Origin: Flavobacterium pokkalii
GTDB taxonomy: Bacteria > Bacteroidota > Bacteroidia > Flavobacteriales > Flavobacteriaceae
Assembly (NCBI RefSeq): GCF_014596575.1
Contig: NZ_NASZ01000012.1
Location: forward strand, 43,329 to 107,328
DNA length: 64,000 nucleotides
Direction: 5' to 3'
The notes under the pieces are model-generated. The model was not told the origin of the DNA. It ran no database searches and was given only the letters and a program-made list of their open reading frames with translations. Position numbers and translations under genes: made by a program. Position 1 is the first letter of the stretch; each line of letters starts with the position of its first letter. Of this stretch, positions 27,344-35,370 are shown one piece after another.

Positions 27344-27628
27344 TTACAACGAAATAATTCCCTCAATAACGGACACTTCAAGATACTTATCAATAACTGC
27401 CTGAGGACTTTCCATCTGAACATCAATGGAAACGCTGGTAAACTTTCCGGTTTTAGACTGCGTAGTTTTAATAACCGCTCCCATACCGTCAAAAGCCTGT
27501 TCCACCTGTTTAATTTTCTCGTTGTCTGTTGGTACAATAAATTTAAACAAATATATCGCCGGCCAGGTATTACTTTTTTCTAATTCGGCTTTTAATCTAT
27601 CGAAAAATTCCTCCGTTTTCTTATCCAT
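27344..27628 (-). CDS. DUF493 (YbeD-like) family protein
   Basis: 94 residues. ACT-like fold of DUF493/YbeD: FPAIYLFKFIVP-type strand at 22-33 and TSVSIDVQMESP near 64. E. coli YbeD is a small regulatory-like protein of unclear role. A -7 box TATATTTG lies about 21 bp upstream on the minus strand (27649-27656). It is followed by the DUF4290 gene. Confidence 0.83.
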   Translation of the reverse strand: MDKKTEEFFDRLKAELEKSNTWPAIYLFKFIVPTDNEKIKQVEQAFDGMGAVIKTTQSKTGKFTSVSIDVQMESPQAVIDKYLEVSVIEGIISL

Positions 27629-27846
27629 CTTGTCTTTAAAAAATAAAGCAAATATACGGTTTCAATTCTAAAATATAAATTCTCCAATATGATTTTTAGC
27701 AAATTCGTGATTTTGATTCCTCTTATTTTAAAATTTCTAAATTAGTTTGAGTAAGTTTGCTTTAAATTCTGTTTTTTAGCCCCGAAAAAATAGGCTGCTA
27801 TTTAATTTTTAGCATTCAAAAAACGAATTAATATTTTTGCAATTGC

Positions 27847-29742
27847 ATGTCTGAAGCTTTACAAATCCTACAAAAATACTGGAATCACAGCAGTTTTAGA
27901 ACTCCACAGGAAGAAATTATCAATTCGGTTTTAAACGGAAAGGATACTTTTGCACTCATGCCTACCGGCGGCGGAAAATCCATCTGTTTCCAAATTCCGG
28001 CACTGATGCAAAAAGGAATTTGCTTAGTCATTTCGCCTTTAATCGCATTAATGAAAGATCAGGTTGCCAATTTACAAAAACGCGACATCAAAGCCATTGC
28101 GCTTACCGGCGGAATTAAATCAGACGAAATTATTGACCTTTTAGACAATTGCCAATACGGAAATTACAAATTCCTGTATCTTTCCCCGGAACGGCTGCAA
28201 TCGGACTGGATTTTGGAACGCATTAAAAATCTGCCGATTAATTTAATTGCTATTGACGAAGCGCATTGCGTTTCGCAATGGGGACACGATTTTCGTCCGG
28301 CTTATTTAAAAATTGCACAACTAAAAGAATTATTTCCTAAAACTCCATTTCTGGCATTAACTGCCACAGCCACTCCCAGAGTAAAGACTGATATTATTCA
28401 GGAACTAGGACTGAAAAATCCGCAATGTTTTGAAAAATCATTCGAAAGAAAAAACATTGCTTATATGATTTTTGAAATCGAGGATAAACTTTTCAGAATT
28501 CAACAAATTTTAAAGAAAAACACACAGCCTTCAATCATTTACGTCCGAAACCGAAGAGCCTGCACTGATACTGCAGCACAACTCAATTCACTGGGTTTCA
28601 AAGCTACTTTTTACCACGGAGGCTTGCCTACCAAGGAGAAAACCAAAAACATGGAACGCTGGATGAACGAAGAAGTTCAGGTTATGGTAGCCACGAATGC
28701 TTTTGGAATGGGAATTGACAAAGCCAATGTTAAAACCGTCATCCACATTCAACTGCCCGACAATCTTGAAAATTACTATCAGGAAGCGGGTCGCGCCGGA
28801 AGAAATAACGAAAAAGCTTTTGCTATTTTACTCAGCAGCCCGTCGGATATTGCTCAAACCGAGAATCAATTTTTAAATATTTTACCGGATAAAAAATTCT
28901 TGAAAGAGGTTTTTATCAAAATTTGCAACTATTTTCAAATTGCTTACGGCGAAGGCATCAACGAACAATTTTCCTTTAATCTGAACCAATTTTGTCTTCG
29001 CTACCAATTTCCGGTTTTAAAAACTTTCAATGCCATTCAGTTTTTGGACCGTCAGGGAATTATTAGTTTATCACAGGAATTTTCAGAAAAAATAAGTCTG
29101 CAATTTATTATTTCTTCTAAAGAAGTTATTCGCTACATCAGCCTGAATCCAAATGACGAAGAAATTATTTTGGCAATTTTAAGAGCCTATCCCGGAATTT
29201 ACGATACCCAAATCAAGCTGAATCTTCCGTTTATCGCTAAAAAATCCAATCATACAGAAGCCGAAGTGGTCACTGTTTTAGAAAAACTACAAGAAAAACA
29301 AATTGTAGCGTATCATTCCAAAAATAATGACACGACTTTAATTTTTAATGAAATTCGCGAAGACGACAGAACAATTAACCGCGTTTCAAAATATCTTGAA
29401 AACCAAAATCAGTTAAAAAAAGAACAGTTTGAAGCGGTTTTACATTATATAAAAACAGATGATCGCTGCAAAAGTCAGCTGCTCTTAGCTTATTTTGGAG
29501 AAAAACAAGTTACTAATTGCGGCATTTGTTCTTATTGTATTCAACAAAAAAAGAAAAAAGAAACCAACAGTTCTCTTTCAAAAAAAATACTTGAATTACT
29601 CGAAACAGCTGATTTAAGTTCCAGAGAAATCCAACTTAAACTCGATAATCCTTCAAACGATGTTATCTTTGCATTACAAGAATTATTAGAATCTGAAAAC
29701 ATTCTGATAAAACCAAACAATAAATATAGCCTGAAACAATAA
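27847..29742 (+). CDS. recQ: ATP-dependent DNA helicase RecQ
   Basis: 631 residues. 3'-5' DNA helicase of recombination repair. Motifs: PTGGGKS (Walker A), DEAH followed by the RecQ loop CVSQWGHDFRPAY, TATATP, and GRAGR with the Bacteroidota QEAGRAGRNN context. The zinc site is made by CKSQLLLAYFGE and CGICSYC near 540-563, then a winged-helix region. No clear HRDC domain follows. Shares 1 bp with fmt (TAATG). A -7-like TATTTTTG ends 7 bp before the start. Confidence 0.94.
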   Translation: MSEALQILQKYWNHSSFRTPQEEIINSVLNGKDTFALMPTGGGKSICFQIPALMQKGICLVISPLIALMKDQVANLQKRDIKAIALTGGIKSDEIIDLLDNCQYGNYKFLYLSPERLQSDWILERIKNLPINLIAIDEAHCVSQWGHDFRPAYLKIAQLKELFPKTPFLALTATATPRVKTDIIQELGLKNPQCFEKSFERKNIAYMIFEIEDKLFRIQQILKKNTQPSIIYVRNRRACTDTAAQLNSLGFKATFYHGGLPTKEKTKNMERWMNEEVQVMVATNAFGMGIDKANVKTVIHIQLPDNLENYYQEAGRAGRNNEKAFAILLSSPSDIAQTENQFLNILPDKKFLKEVFIKICNYFQIAYGEGINEQFSFNLNQFCLRYQFPVLKTFNAIQFLDRQGIISLSQEFSEKISLQFIISSKEVIRYISLNPNDEEIILAILRAYPGIYDTQIKLNLPFIAKKSNHTEAEVVTVLEKLQEKQIVAYHSKNNDTTLIFNEIREDDRTINRVSKYLENQNQLKKEQFEAVLHYIKTDDRCKSQLLLAYFGEKQVTNCGICSYCIQQKKKKETNSSLSKKILELLETADLSSREIQLKLDNPSNDVIFALQELLESENILIKPNNKYSLKQ

Positions 29743-30689
29743 TGGAAAAATTACGAATTGTATTCATGGGAACTCCTGATTTTGCAGTAGGAATCCTTGA
29801 CAGTATTTTAAAAAACAACTACGAAATAGCTGCTGTTATCACCGCAGCCGACAAACCTGCGGGTCGCGGACAAAAAATAAAATATTCAGCCGTTAAAGAA
29901 TACGCTTTAGCGAACAATTTAAATTTACTTCAACCAACTAACTTAAAAGACGAATCTTTTCTTGCCGAATTGAAAGCGCTTAATGCCAATTTACAAGTAG
30001 TGGTTGCCTTTAGAATGTTGCCTAAAGCAGTTTGGGAAATGCCAAAACTAGGCACTTTCAACCTGCACGCTTCACTGCTACCTAATTACAGAGGAGCCGC
30101 CCCCATTAACTGGGCTATTATTAACGGAGAATCTAAAACCGGAGTTACTACTTTTTTTATTGATGACAAAATAGACACCGGCGCGATGATCATGAGTAAA
30201 GAAACCGAAATTGATCCGAATGAAAATGCCGGACAACTTCATGACCGATTAATGAATATTGGAAGTAGCACCGTAATTGACACCTTAGCCTTAATTGAAA
30301 AAGGAGAAGTTAAAACAACGATACAAACTGATGATGCAGATATTAAAACAGCCTATAAACTCAACAAAGAAAACTGTAAGATTGACTGGAATAAATCGGC
30401 TACGGAAATTAACAATCTAATAAGAGGATTAAGTCCTTATCCGGCTTCCTGGTGTTTTTTTACCGACAAAAATCAGGAATGGAACGTAAAGATTTATGAT
30501 TCCAAAATAATTAAAGACTCTCACAACTATACTACCGGAACAATTATTAGCTCTAAAAAAGAATTAAAAATTGCCGTAAAAGAGGGTTTTATTCAAATAT
30601 TAAGTTTACAATTTCCGGGAAAAAAGAAAATGACAACCGCCGAATTACTCAACGGAATCTCTTTTTCGGAGGAAGCAAAAGCGCTTTAA
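29742..30689 (+). CDS. fmt: Methionyl-tRNA formyltransferase
   Basis: 315 residues. Formylates initiator Met-tRNA. Visible: FMGTPDFAVGIL at the start, the catalytic region NLHASLLPNYRGAAPINWAI near 105-125 (Asn, His) with Asp in IDTGAMI near 147, and the C-terminal OB-like domain. Start codon overlaps the recQ stop, so the two are co-translated. Confidence 0.96.
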   Translation: MEKLRIVFMGTPDFAVGILDSILKNNYEIAAVITAADKPAGRGQKIKYSAVKEYALANNLNLLQPTNLKDESFLAELKALNANLQVVVAFRMLPKAVWEMPKLGTFNLHASLLPNYRGAAPINWAIINGESKTGVTTFFIDDKIDTGAMIMSKETEIDPNENAGQLHDRLMNIGSSTVIDTLALIEKGEVKTTIQTDDADIKTAYKLNKENCKIDWNKSATEINNLIRGLSPYPASWCFFTDKNQEWNVKIYDSKIIKDSHNYTTGTIISSKKELKIAVKEGFIQILSLQFPGKKKMTTAELLNGISFSEEAKAL

Positions 30690-30795
30690 GCTCAATAAAA
30701 ACAGGCTAAAAGAGCTAAAAAATCGTCAAAACGCACTATGTTATGAACAAAAAAAACAAGTTATTAACAAAACAAGGTAAAATCCGTCAAAACAC

Positions 30796-30825
30796 TTGTG
30801 AGGTCTGTATTTACTGCTAAATTTG
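30796..30825 (+). promoter_or_regulatory. HU promoter, TTG-N19-TAAATTTG
   Basis: TTG at 30796-30798 and TAAATTTG at 30818-30825, exactly 19 bp apart, match the strong Bacteroidota housekeeping promoter. The leader would be about 40 bp. Confidence 0.8.
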
Positions 30826-30870
30826 TTGTAGTAACAATTTATTTTTAACCAACAATTAATAACTCTTATT

Positions 30871-31143
30871 ATGAACAAATCAGAATTAATCGATGCTATC
30901 GCTGCTGACGCAGGAATTACTAAAGCAGCTGCAAAATTAGCTTTAGAGTCTTTTTTAGGTAATGTAGGTGACACTTTGAAAAAAGGTGGAAAAGTTTCTC
31001 TTGTAGGATTCGGATCTTGGTCAGTTTCTTCAAGAGCTGCCAGAGACGGAAGAAATCCTCAAACTGGAAAAACAATTCAAATCGCAGCTAAAAATGTTGT
31101 AAAATTTAAAGCTGGAGCTGAATTAGAAGGAGCTGTTAACTAA
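30871..31143 (+). CDS. HU-family DNA-binding protein
   Basis: 90 residues. Histone-like dimer that bends DNA. It has the typical N-terminal MNKSELIDAIAADAGI, the GSWSVSSRAARDGRNPQTGK arm (around residues 49-68) and a C-terminal helix. It has its own strong promoter and a perfect terminator, as expected of an abundant protein. The codons favour a highly expressed pattern. Confidence 0.95.
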   Translation: MNKSELIDAIAADAGITKAAAKLALESFLGNVGDTLKKGGKVSLVGFGSWSVSSRAARDGRNPQTGKTIQIAAKNVVKFKAGAELEGAVN

Positions 31144-31171
31144 GGATTTGTTTCTAAAACCTAGTCAATAT

Positions 31172-31197
31172 AAAAAACCCTCAATTGAGGGTTTTTT
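31172..31197 (+). terminator. HU gene terminator
   Basis: A 26-bp perfect palindrome with core ACCCTCAATTGAGGGT, followed by Ts. Confidence 0.95.
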
Positions 31198-31270
31198 TAT
31201 GCATTTTACCGATTATGTTTGGATTTTTTTAATTTTTTTTCTTAAATTTAATTAATAAACACACCAAGTC

Positions 31271-31831
31271 ATGATTTCAGAACCATTAATAAAAGGACAA
31301 TTACTTATTGCTGAACCTTCAATAATTGGAGATTTATCATTCAATCGATCTGTGATTTTACTAGCTGATCATGACAAAGACGGATCAGTTGGTTTTATCA
31401 TCAATAAACCGTTGAAATACACCATTCAAGACTTAATTCCGGAAATTAATTCCCGTTTAAAAATATACAACGGAGGTCCGGTAGAACAGGACAATCTGTA
31501 TTTTATTCACAATGTTCCGGATTTAATCCCCAACAGCATTGAAATTTCCAACGGAATATACTGGGGCGGTGATTTTGAATCTACTAAATCACTTATAAAC
31601 AGCGGAAAAATAAACAAAAACAACATTCGTTTCTTTTTGGGCTACACCGGCTGGTCTGAAAGCCAATTGCAGAACGAAATGGACAATAATTCCTGGATTA
31701 TAACCTCTAACAGCTATAAAAATAAAATTATAGGAAAATCATCTGCTCATTTCTGGAAAGAACAAATTTTGGAATTAGGAGGCGACTACTTAATTTGGTC
31801 GAACGCTCCTGAAAACCCCTATCTTAACTAA
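31271..31831 (+). CDS. YqgE/AlgH family protein
   Basis: 186 residues. The family pattern is clear: LIAEPSIIGDLSFNRSVILL, then GSVGFIINKPL, YNGGPVEQDNLYF, and FLGYTGWSESQLQNE (near residue 118). The family has no agreed function. It ends convergently with the next gene, overlapping it by 8 bp at the 3' ends. Confidence 0.93.
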   Translation: MISEPLIKGQLLIAEPSIIGDLSFNRSVILLADHDKDGSVGFIINKPLKYTIQDLIPEINSRLKIYNGGPVEQDNLYFIHNVPDLIPNSIEISNGIYWGGDFESTKSLINSGKINKNNIRFFLGYTGWSESQLQNEMDNNSWIITSNSYKNKIIGKSSAHFWKEQILELGGDYLIWSNAPENPYLN

Positions 31832-32669
31832 GAGTTACACTAACAACCTCGTTTAATTTAGAAACTAACTTTTGAGACAAATCTGTTTTAAAAGTTTTTT
31901 TTCTGTATTTAGTTATCGGCTGAATTCCTTTTATAACATTGGTAATAAACAATTCATCCGCTTTTTGAAGATCAAACGGAGAAATCACTTCTTCAGCCAC
32001 TTCAACACCTTCGATTGTTTTTGCTAATTTCAAAAGCTGTTTACGCAGCACACCATTCACACAACCTTCTGAAACAGGCGGAGTTACCAACTTATTCCCC
32101 ACAAGCATAAAAATATTCCCCTGAATAGCCTCCACCACATTTTTACTATCATTCAACAACAAACAATTATCAAGTCCATTTTCACTGGCAAAAATACTAG
32201 CCGTAACATTCAGCAATCGATTGGTGGATTTTATAGAAGACAACAACTGCTTGGTCACATAAAAATCTTTAAACAAGTCAACCTCATATTCTTCTTCGTC
32301 AATTACATACAAAGTCGAATCCAAAGCTGTGGCATGAACTAAAAAGGAAACCGTTTTATCTATTGGCAAATAATAACCTCCGTCATTTCTAAAAACCGTA
32401 ACACGAGTACGAGCCGCAGCAGAAATTCCCAATTTATTAGTTAACGAAAGAATTTGTTCCTCAAAATATTCCATTGTAAAATCCATCGGAATCTCCATCC
32501 GAACCACACGCATCGAAGCCATTAATCTAAAATAATGATCTTCTAAATACAACACCTGAGAATTTACAATTTTTACTGTTTCAAAAACAGCATCTCCATA
32601 CAAAAAACCTCTGTTTTGCGTTAATATATTTGATTCCTGAGTTACTAAAGTTCCGTTGAAATTAATCAT
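31824..32669 (-). CDS. Class IV aminotransferase (PabC/IlvE-like)
   Basis: 281 residues, PLP fold type IV. The PLP lysine is in SSIKSTNRLLN near residue 149, and the region GCVNGVLR near 206 binds phosphate. Members include aminodeoxychorismate lyase, branched-chain aminotransferase and D-amino acid aminotransferase. Length and the SVS-less active site do not settle which; aminodeoxychorismate lyase is common in this context. It overlaps the YqgE gene by 8 bp. Confidence 0.85.
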   Translation of the reverse strand: MINFNGTLVTQESNILTQNRGFLYGDAVFETVKIVNSQVLYLEDHYFRLMASMRVVRMEIPMDFTMEYFEEQILSLTNKLGISAAARTRVTVFRNDGGYYLPIDKTVSFLVHATALDSTLYVIDEEEYEVDLFKDFYVTKQLLSSIKSTNRLLNVTASIFASENGLDNCLLLNDSKNVVEAIQGNIFMLVGNKLVTPPVSEGCVNGVLRKQLLKLAKTIEGVEVAEEVISPFDLQKADELFITNVIKGIQPITKYRKKTFKTDLSQKLVSKLNEVVSVTLS

Positions 32670-32697
32670 AAAAAAAGCCCTGAATTTTGTTCAGGGC
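32670..32697 (-). terminator. Terminator of the START-like gene
   Basis: GCCCTGAA (32677-32684) pairs with TTCAGGGC (32690-32697); the A-run to the left makes the U-run on the minus strand. Confidence 0.85.
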
Positions 32698-32725
32698 AAA
32701 TATAAGCTTTAAAAAATAGATTTTA

Positions 32726-33118
32726 CTACACAGAACCTAAGAGATGTTTTAAATCTGAAATTTGGTTTTCCCATAATTGTTTAGCCTCATCAATTTCGTC
32801 TTCTTCAGCAAAATCAATAATCATTAGAGAAACATCTTTGGTCAACTCATCTTCCAAAATATGCAATTCAAAAAAATAATCGGTATCTTTATTAGCCGAA
32901 TCCACCCATTTAAACTTTACTTTTTCTCCTGATTTTTTAGAAGCTAATCTGGCTTTTTCTTCAGAATCATTCCATATAAAAGTAAAAAATTCTCCTCTGG
33001 AATTTACATCATCAGCAAACCATTCCGACAAACCGGAAGGAGTAGAAATATATTGATACAATAATTGTGGGGAAGAATTTATAGGAAACTCAATTTCGTA
33101 ACGTACTTTAACATCCAT
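32726..33118 (-). CDS. START-like domain protein (AHSA1/SRPBCC type)
   Basis: 130 residues from the ATG at 33118. It follows the SRPBCC pattern: VRYEIEFPINSSPQLLYQYI, then SEWFADDV, FTFIWNDSEEKARL, KFKWVD, and a C-terminal helix with WENQISDLKHLL. This short Bacteroidota protein is usually annotated START-like; the ligand is unknown. Monocistronic, with its own terminator. Confidence 0.82.
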   Translation of the reverse strand: MDVKVRYEIEFPINSSPQLLYQYISTPSGLSEWFADDVNSRGEFFTFIWNDSEEKARLASKKSGEKVKFKWVDSANKDTDYFFELHILEDELTKDVSLMIIDFAEEDEIDEAKQLWENQISDLKHLLGSV

Positions 33119-33206
33119 AAAGGTCAATTTATTTTTTTTCGAATATATAGAATATAATGTCTAAAAAAAAACGTTTTGAAAAATATTTTTTTTCTTCATT
33201 TTTTAC

Positions 33207-33236
33207 TTGCACGATTTATTTTTATTCCTATCTTTG
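33207..33236 (+). promoter_or_regulatory. tRNA-Met promoter, TTG-N19-TATCTTTG
   Basis: TTG at 33207-33209 and TATCTTTG at 33229-33236 with an exact 19-bp spacer, 36 bp before the tRNA. Confidence 0.8.
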
Positions 33237-33272
33237 CACCCGCAATCAGGAACAGAAAATACCTGAGTAATT

Positions 33273-33346
33273 GGCGAGGTAGCTCAGTTGGTTAGAGCGC
33301 AGGATTCATAACCCTGAGGTCACGGGTTCAACTCCCGTCTTCGCTA
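33273..33346 (+). tRNA. tRNA-Met (anticodon CAT), integration target
   Basis: A 74-nt cloverleaf. Acceptor stem GGCGAGG pairs with CTTCGCT (G1-U72 closing pair and A73), D-arm GCTCAGTTGGTTAGAGC, anticodon loop TTCATAA, T-arm ACGGGTTCAACTCCCGT. CCA is not encoded. G1-U72 rather than an unpaired 1-72 end argues for elongator Met; a lysidine-modified Ile tRNA is less likely. The 3' part from the anticodon loop onward was supplied by the integrated element, and a second copy of that part lies at 51545. Confidence 0.93.
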
Positions 33347-33391
33347 CGAAAACAAACCCTTAAACATCAACTGTTTAAGGGTTTTTTATTG
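33305..33391 (+). repeat. Left att site (attL) with element-borne terminator
   Basis: It equals 51545-51631 except at three positions (33357, 33371, 33381). The first 52 bp are identical and include the tRNA 3' half. Confidence 0.93.
33354..33384 (+). terminator. tRNA terminator, element version
   Basis: A 13-bp stem (33354-33366 with 33372-33384), loop TCAAC, then a T-run. The fourth pair is C-G; the right-hand copy has G-C. Confidence 0.9.
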
Positions 33392-33429
33392 GGGTTTTAT
33401 TTCAAAAAAAGCTAGACCTAAATATAAAA

Positions 33430-33452
33430 AGTGAGGAATTAGAGTGAGGAAT
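33430..33452 (+). repeat. Paired GTGAGGAA sites near attL (candidate integrase arm sites)
   Basis: GTGAGGAA at 33431-33438 and 33444-33451, 13 bp apart. The same pair with identical spacing lies near attR at 51432-51452. The second copy overlaps the last codons of the integrase gene. Confidence 0.65.
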
Positions 33453-34710
33453 CATTCCCAAATATTTTTATTTCGATAGCCCCTTTTTCCACTACTGATA
33501 AAATTTGGGGGTCTATATAATATGATTCCAACACTTTTTCAGTCGAATGCGAAGTTAATAGCCCTGTTTCTTTTTGCATTACTTGATGTACCCACGAAAT
33601 ATATGTTTTCCTTAAACTCTTCAAACTTATATCCTTTTTTATACCAGCTCCATTTTTATAATGAGTAAAAGATTTTGAAAGCGCATCCATAATTGTTTTG
33701 CTTTGAACTTTTCTATCAGGTAATAATATATAATTCTCAGATTGTTTTTTTTCATCATATCCCATCTCCACCAATAAGTCAAACAAATCAGAGTTTATTG
33801 GAATGTATTTATACAACCCATCAATATTTCGACTTCTTTCTACTTTTAAGTTTTGAATTCTAAAAAATTTAACGCCACTAACAGACACATATATATCACT
33901 CCAACGCAAATCAACAATTTCCTCTCGCCTTCCCCCTGTTAACAAAAACAATCTAAATCCATCTTTCAAATACGACTTAAACATGTTTTTTCGCTCTCCT
34001 CTACCTCCTAAAACCATAAAAGGACTATAAGTATCAACTGCTTTCAAAATTGCACTAAACTCTTCCCTGGTAACTGTATCAATATTTGATTTCCCTACCT
34101 GCTTCCGTGAATATTTTCGAAAAGGATTTTTCATTTCAATTTCTTCAATATCGATTAGAAAATCAAAAAAACCTTTGACTCCATTCATACATTTGTTAAA
34201 AGTTTTGGGGCTATAATGGTTTTCAGCCCAAGTATAAAAATTTGATACATCTTGTCTACTCACATCTATAATTCTGGTAGTCTCAATGTTTTTATTTTTT
34301 TTTAACGTCTTTACAAAATATTTACAAAATCGTATTAATTCCTTACGGTGTTCATCAGTAATATTCTTTTTAAACTGAGCATACTCACTATCACCATTTA
34401 GATAATGATTATATTTTATTACTGAATCAACAACCGAATAGTCATTTCCTTGTGTCGAATCAACAACTATTGTTTGGTAATTAGTCTCTTTTAAATGTTT
34501 TTCAAAATTAATCGCTTCGATTACAGCTTCGCTATAGACTTTTGATTTCAATATTTTTGACTTGACACTTCTTTGAGTTCCTGGTACATGAACTCTTACT
34601 TTATATGAAAACCTTTCAAAATGTTTACATTTAGGATTATCTACTTTACATTCTTTACAATAAATCTTAATCCCTTTATATTTATTCTTGGGCAATACTA
34701 ACTTATTCAT
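33439..34710 (-). CDS. Tyrosine recombinase/integrase of the element
   Basis: 423 residues. The N-terminus has a zinc-finger-like CKEC...CKHF motif, then a SAM-like core-binding domain, then a catalytic domain with Arg in TGGRREEIVDL (261-262), Arg367 in LKSLRKTY (Ser replaces the usual His of HxLR), His388 in LTSHS, and Tyr397 or 398 in ESYYIDP as nucleophile. It faces attL, 48 bp away. The gene start shares ATGA with the upstream HTH gene. It should integrate and excise the element at tRNA-Met. Confidence 0.92.
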   Translation of the reverse strand: MNKLVLPKNKYKGIKIYCKECKVDNPKCKHFERFSYKVRVHVPGTQRSVKSKILKSKVYSEAVIEAINFEKHLKETNYQTIVVDSTQGNDYSVVDSVIKYNHYLNGDSEYAQFKKNITDEHRKELIRFCKYFVKTLKKNKNIETTRIIDVSRQDVSNFYTWAENHYSPKTFNKCMNGVKGFFDFLIDIEEIEMKNPFRKYSRKQVGKSNIDTVTREEFSAILKAVDTYSPFMVLGGRGERKNMFKSYLKDGFRLFLLTGGRREEIVDLRWSDIYVSVSGVKFFRIQNLKVERSRNIDGLYKYIPINSDLFDLLVEMGYDEKKQSENYILLPDRKVQSKTIMDALSKSFTHYKNGAGIKKDISLKSLRKTYISWVHQVMQKETGLLTSHSTEKVLESYYIDPQILSVVEKGAIEIKIFGNDSSL

Positions 34711-35204
34711 CTCATTAAGTCATTATATAATTTCTCATCCTCTACATTTCTTTTCACTTTAGTGGTTGGCTTGAAATCAAACTCTCCATCTAATTGTAAA
34801 ACCATAAGGTCATACGCATTCTCATCTTTAACCAGATTTCTATATATTTTTTTCCATTTGGATGGATACTTCAATTTTAAAGATTTCACAAAAGGCTTGT
34901 CAATTTCACAGATAACTTCAATTTCATAAACAATATTTTGTTTTGAAAATTTATGAATTAAAACACCTTTTCTTTCTAGCCATCTTTTAGCAGTTGCATT
35001 ATTTACAAGTTTTAGTTTAGCGGCAACTTCTGAAATTGTTAGAATTGACAAACTGTTTAGTTTTTCTTGTTTATCCTCGCTATCCACCACTTCTTTACTA
35101 AATAATCCTTTCTTCACTTCAGAAGGTTGTAATTCAATCTCAAACTCATTCAATGATTTTTGAGTTCTAATTTTACTTTTTCCATTCATTAATTCTTCTT
35201 CCAT
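34707..35204 (-). CDS. HTH-type accessory protein of the integrase (possible excisionase)
   Basis: 165 residues. The N-terminal 45 residues are charged and low in order. A MerR/excisionase-like helix-turn-helix follows in LTISEVAAKLKLVNNATAKRWLERKG (about 55-80). The C-terminal part is unfamiliar. Translationally coupled to the integrase by an ATGA overlap, which supports a directionality-factor role. The function is inferred from position and the HTH. Confidence 0.6.
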   Translation of the reverse strand: MEEELMNGKSKIRTQKSLNEFEIELQPSEVKKGLFSKEVVDSEDKQEKLNSLSILTISEVAAKLKLVNNATAKRWLERKGVLIHKFSKQNIVYEIEVICEIDKPFVKSLKLKYPSKWKKIYRNLVKDENAYDLMVLQLDGEFDFKPTTKVKRNVEDEKLYNDLMR

Positions 35205-35224
35205 ACTTGAGTCCTTTCCATTAG

Positions 35225-35248
35225 AAAAAGACCATCACTGGTCTTTTT
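35225..35248 (-). terminator. Terminator after the 538-aa gene
   Basis: AAAAAGACCA and TGGTCTTTTT form a perfect 10-bp stem with loop TCAC. Confidence 0.8.
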
Positions 35249-35370
35249 ATCATCCAACAATCATTTATCTTATAAAGATAAATCGTATAAATGAATTTAC
35301 CCTAATCAAAATTTGTATAGGATAATTACTTTGAAAATGGTTTTAATTTGTCTTTATGGACAATCGTTGA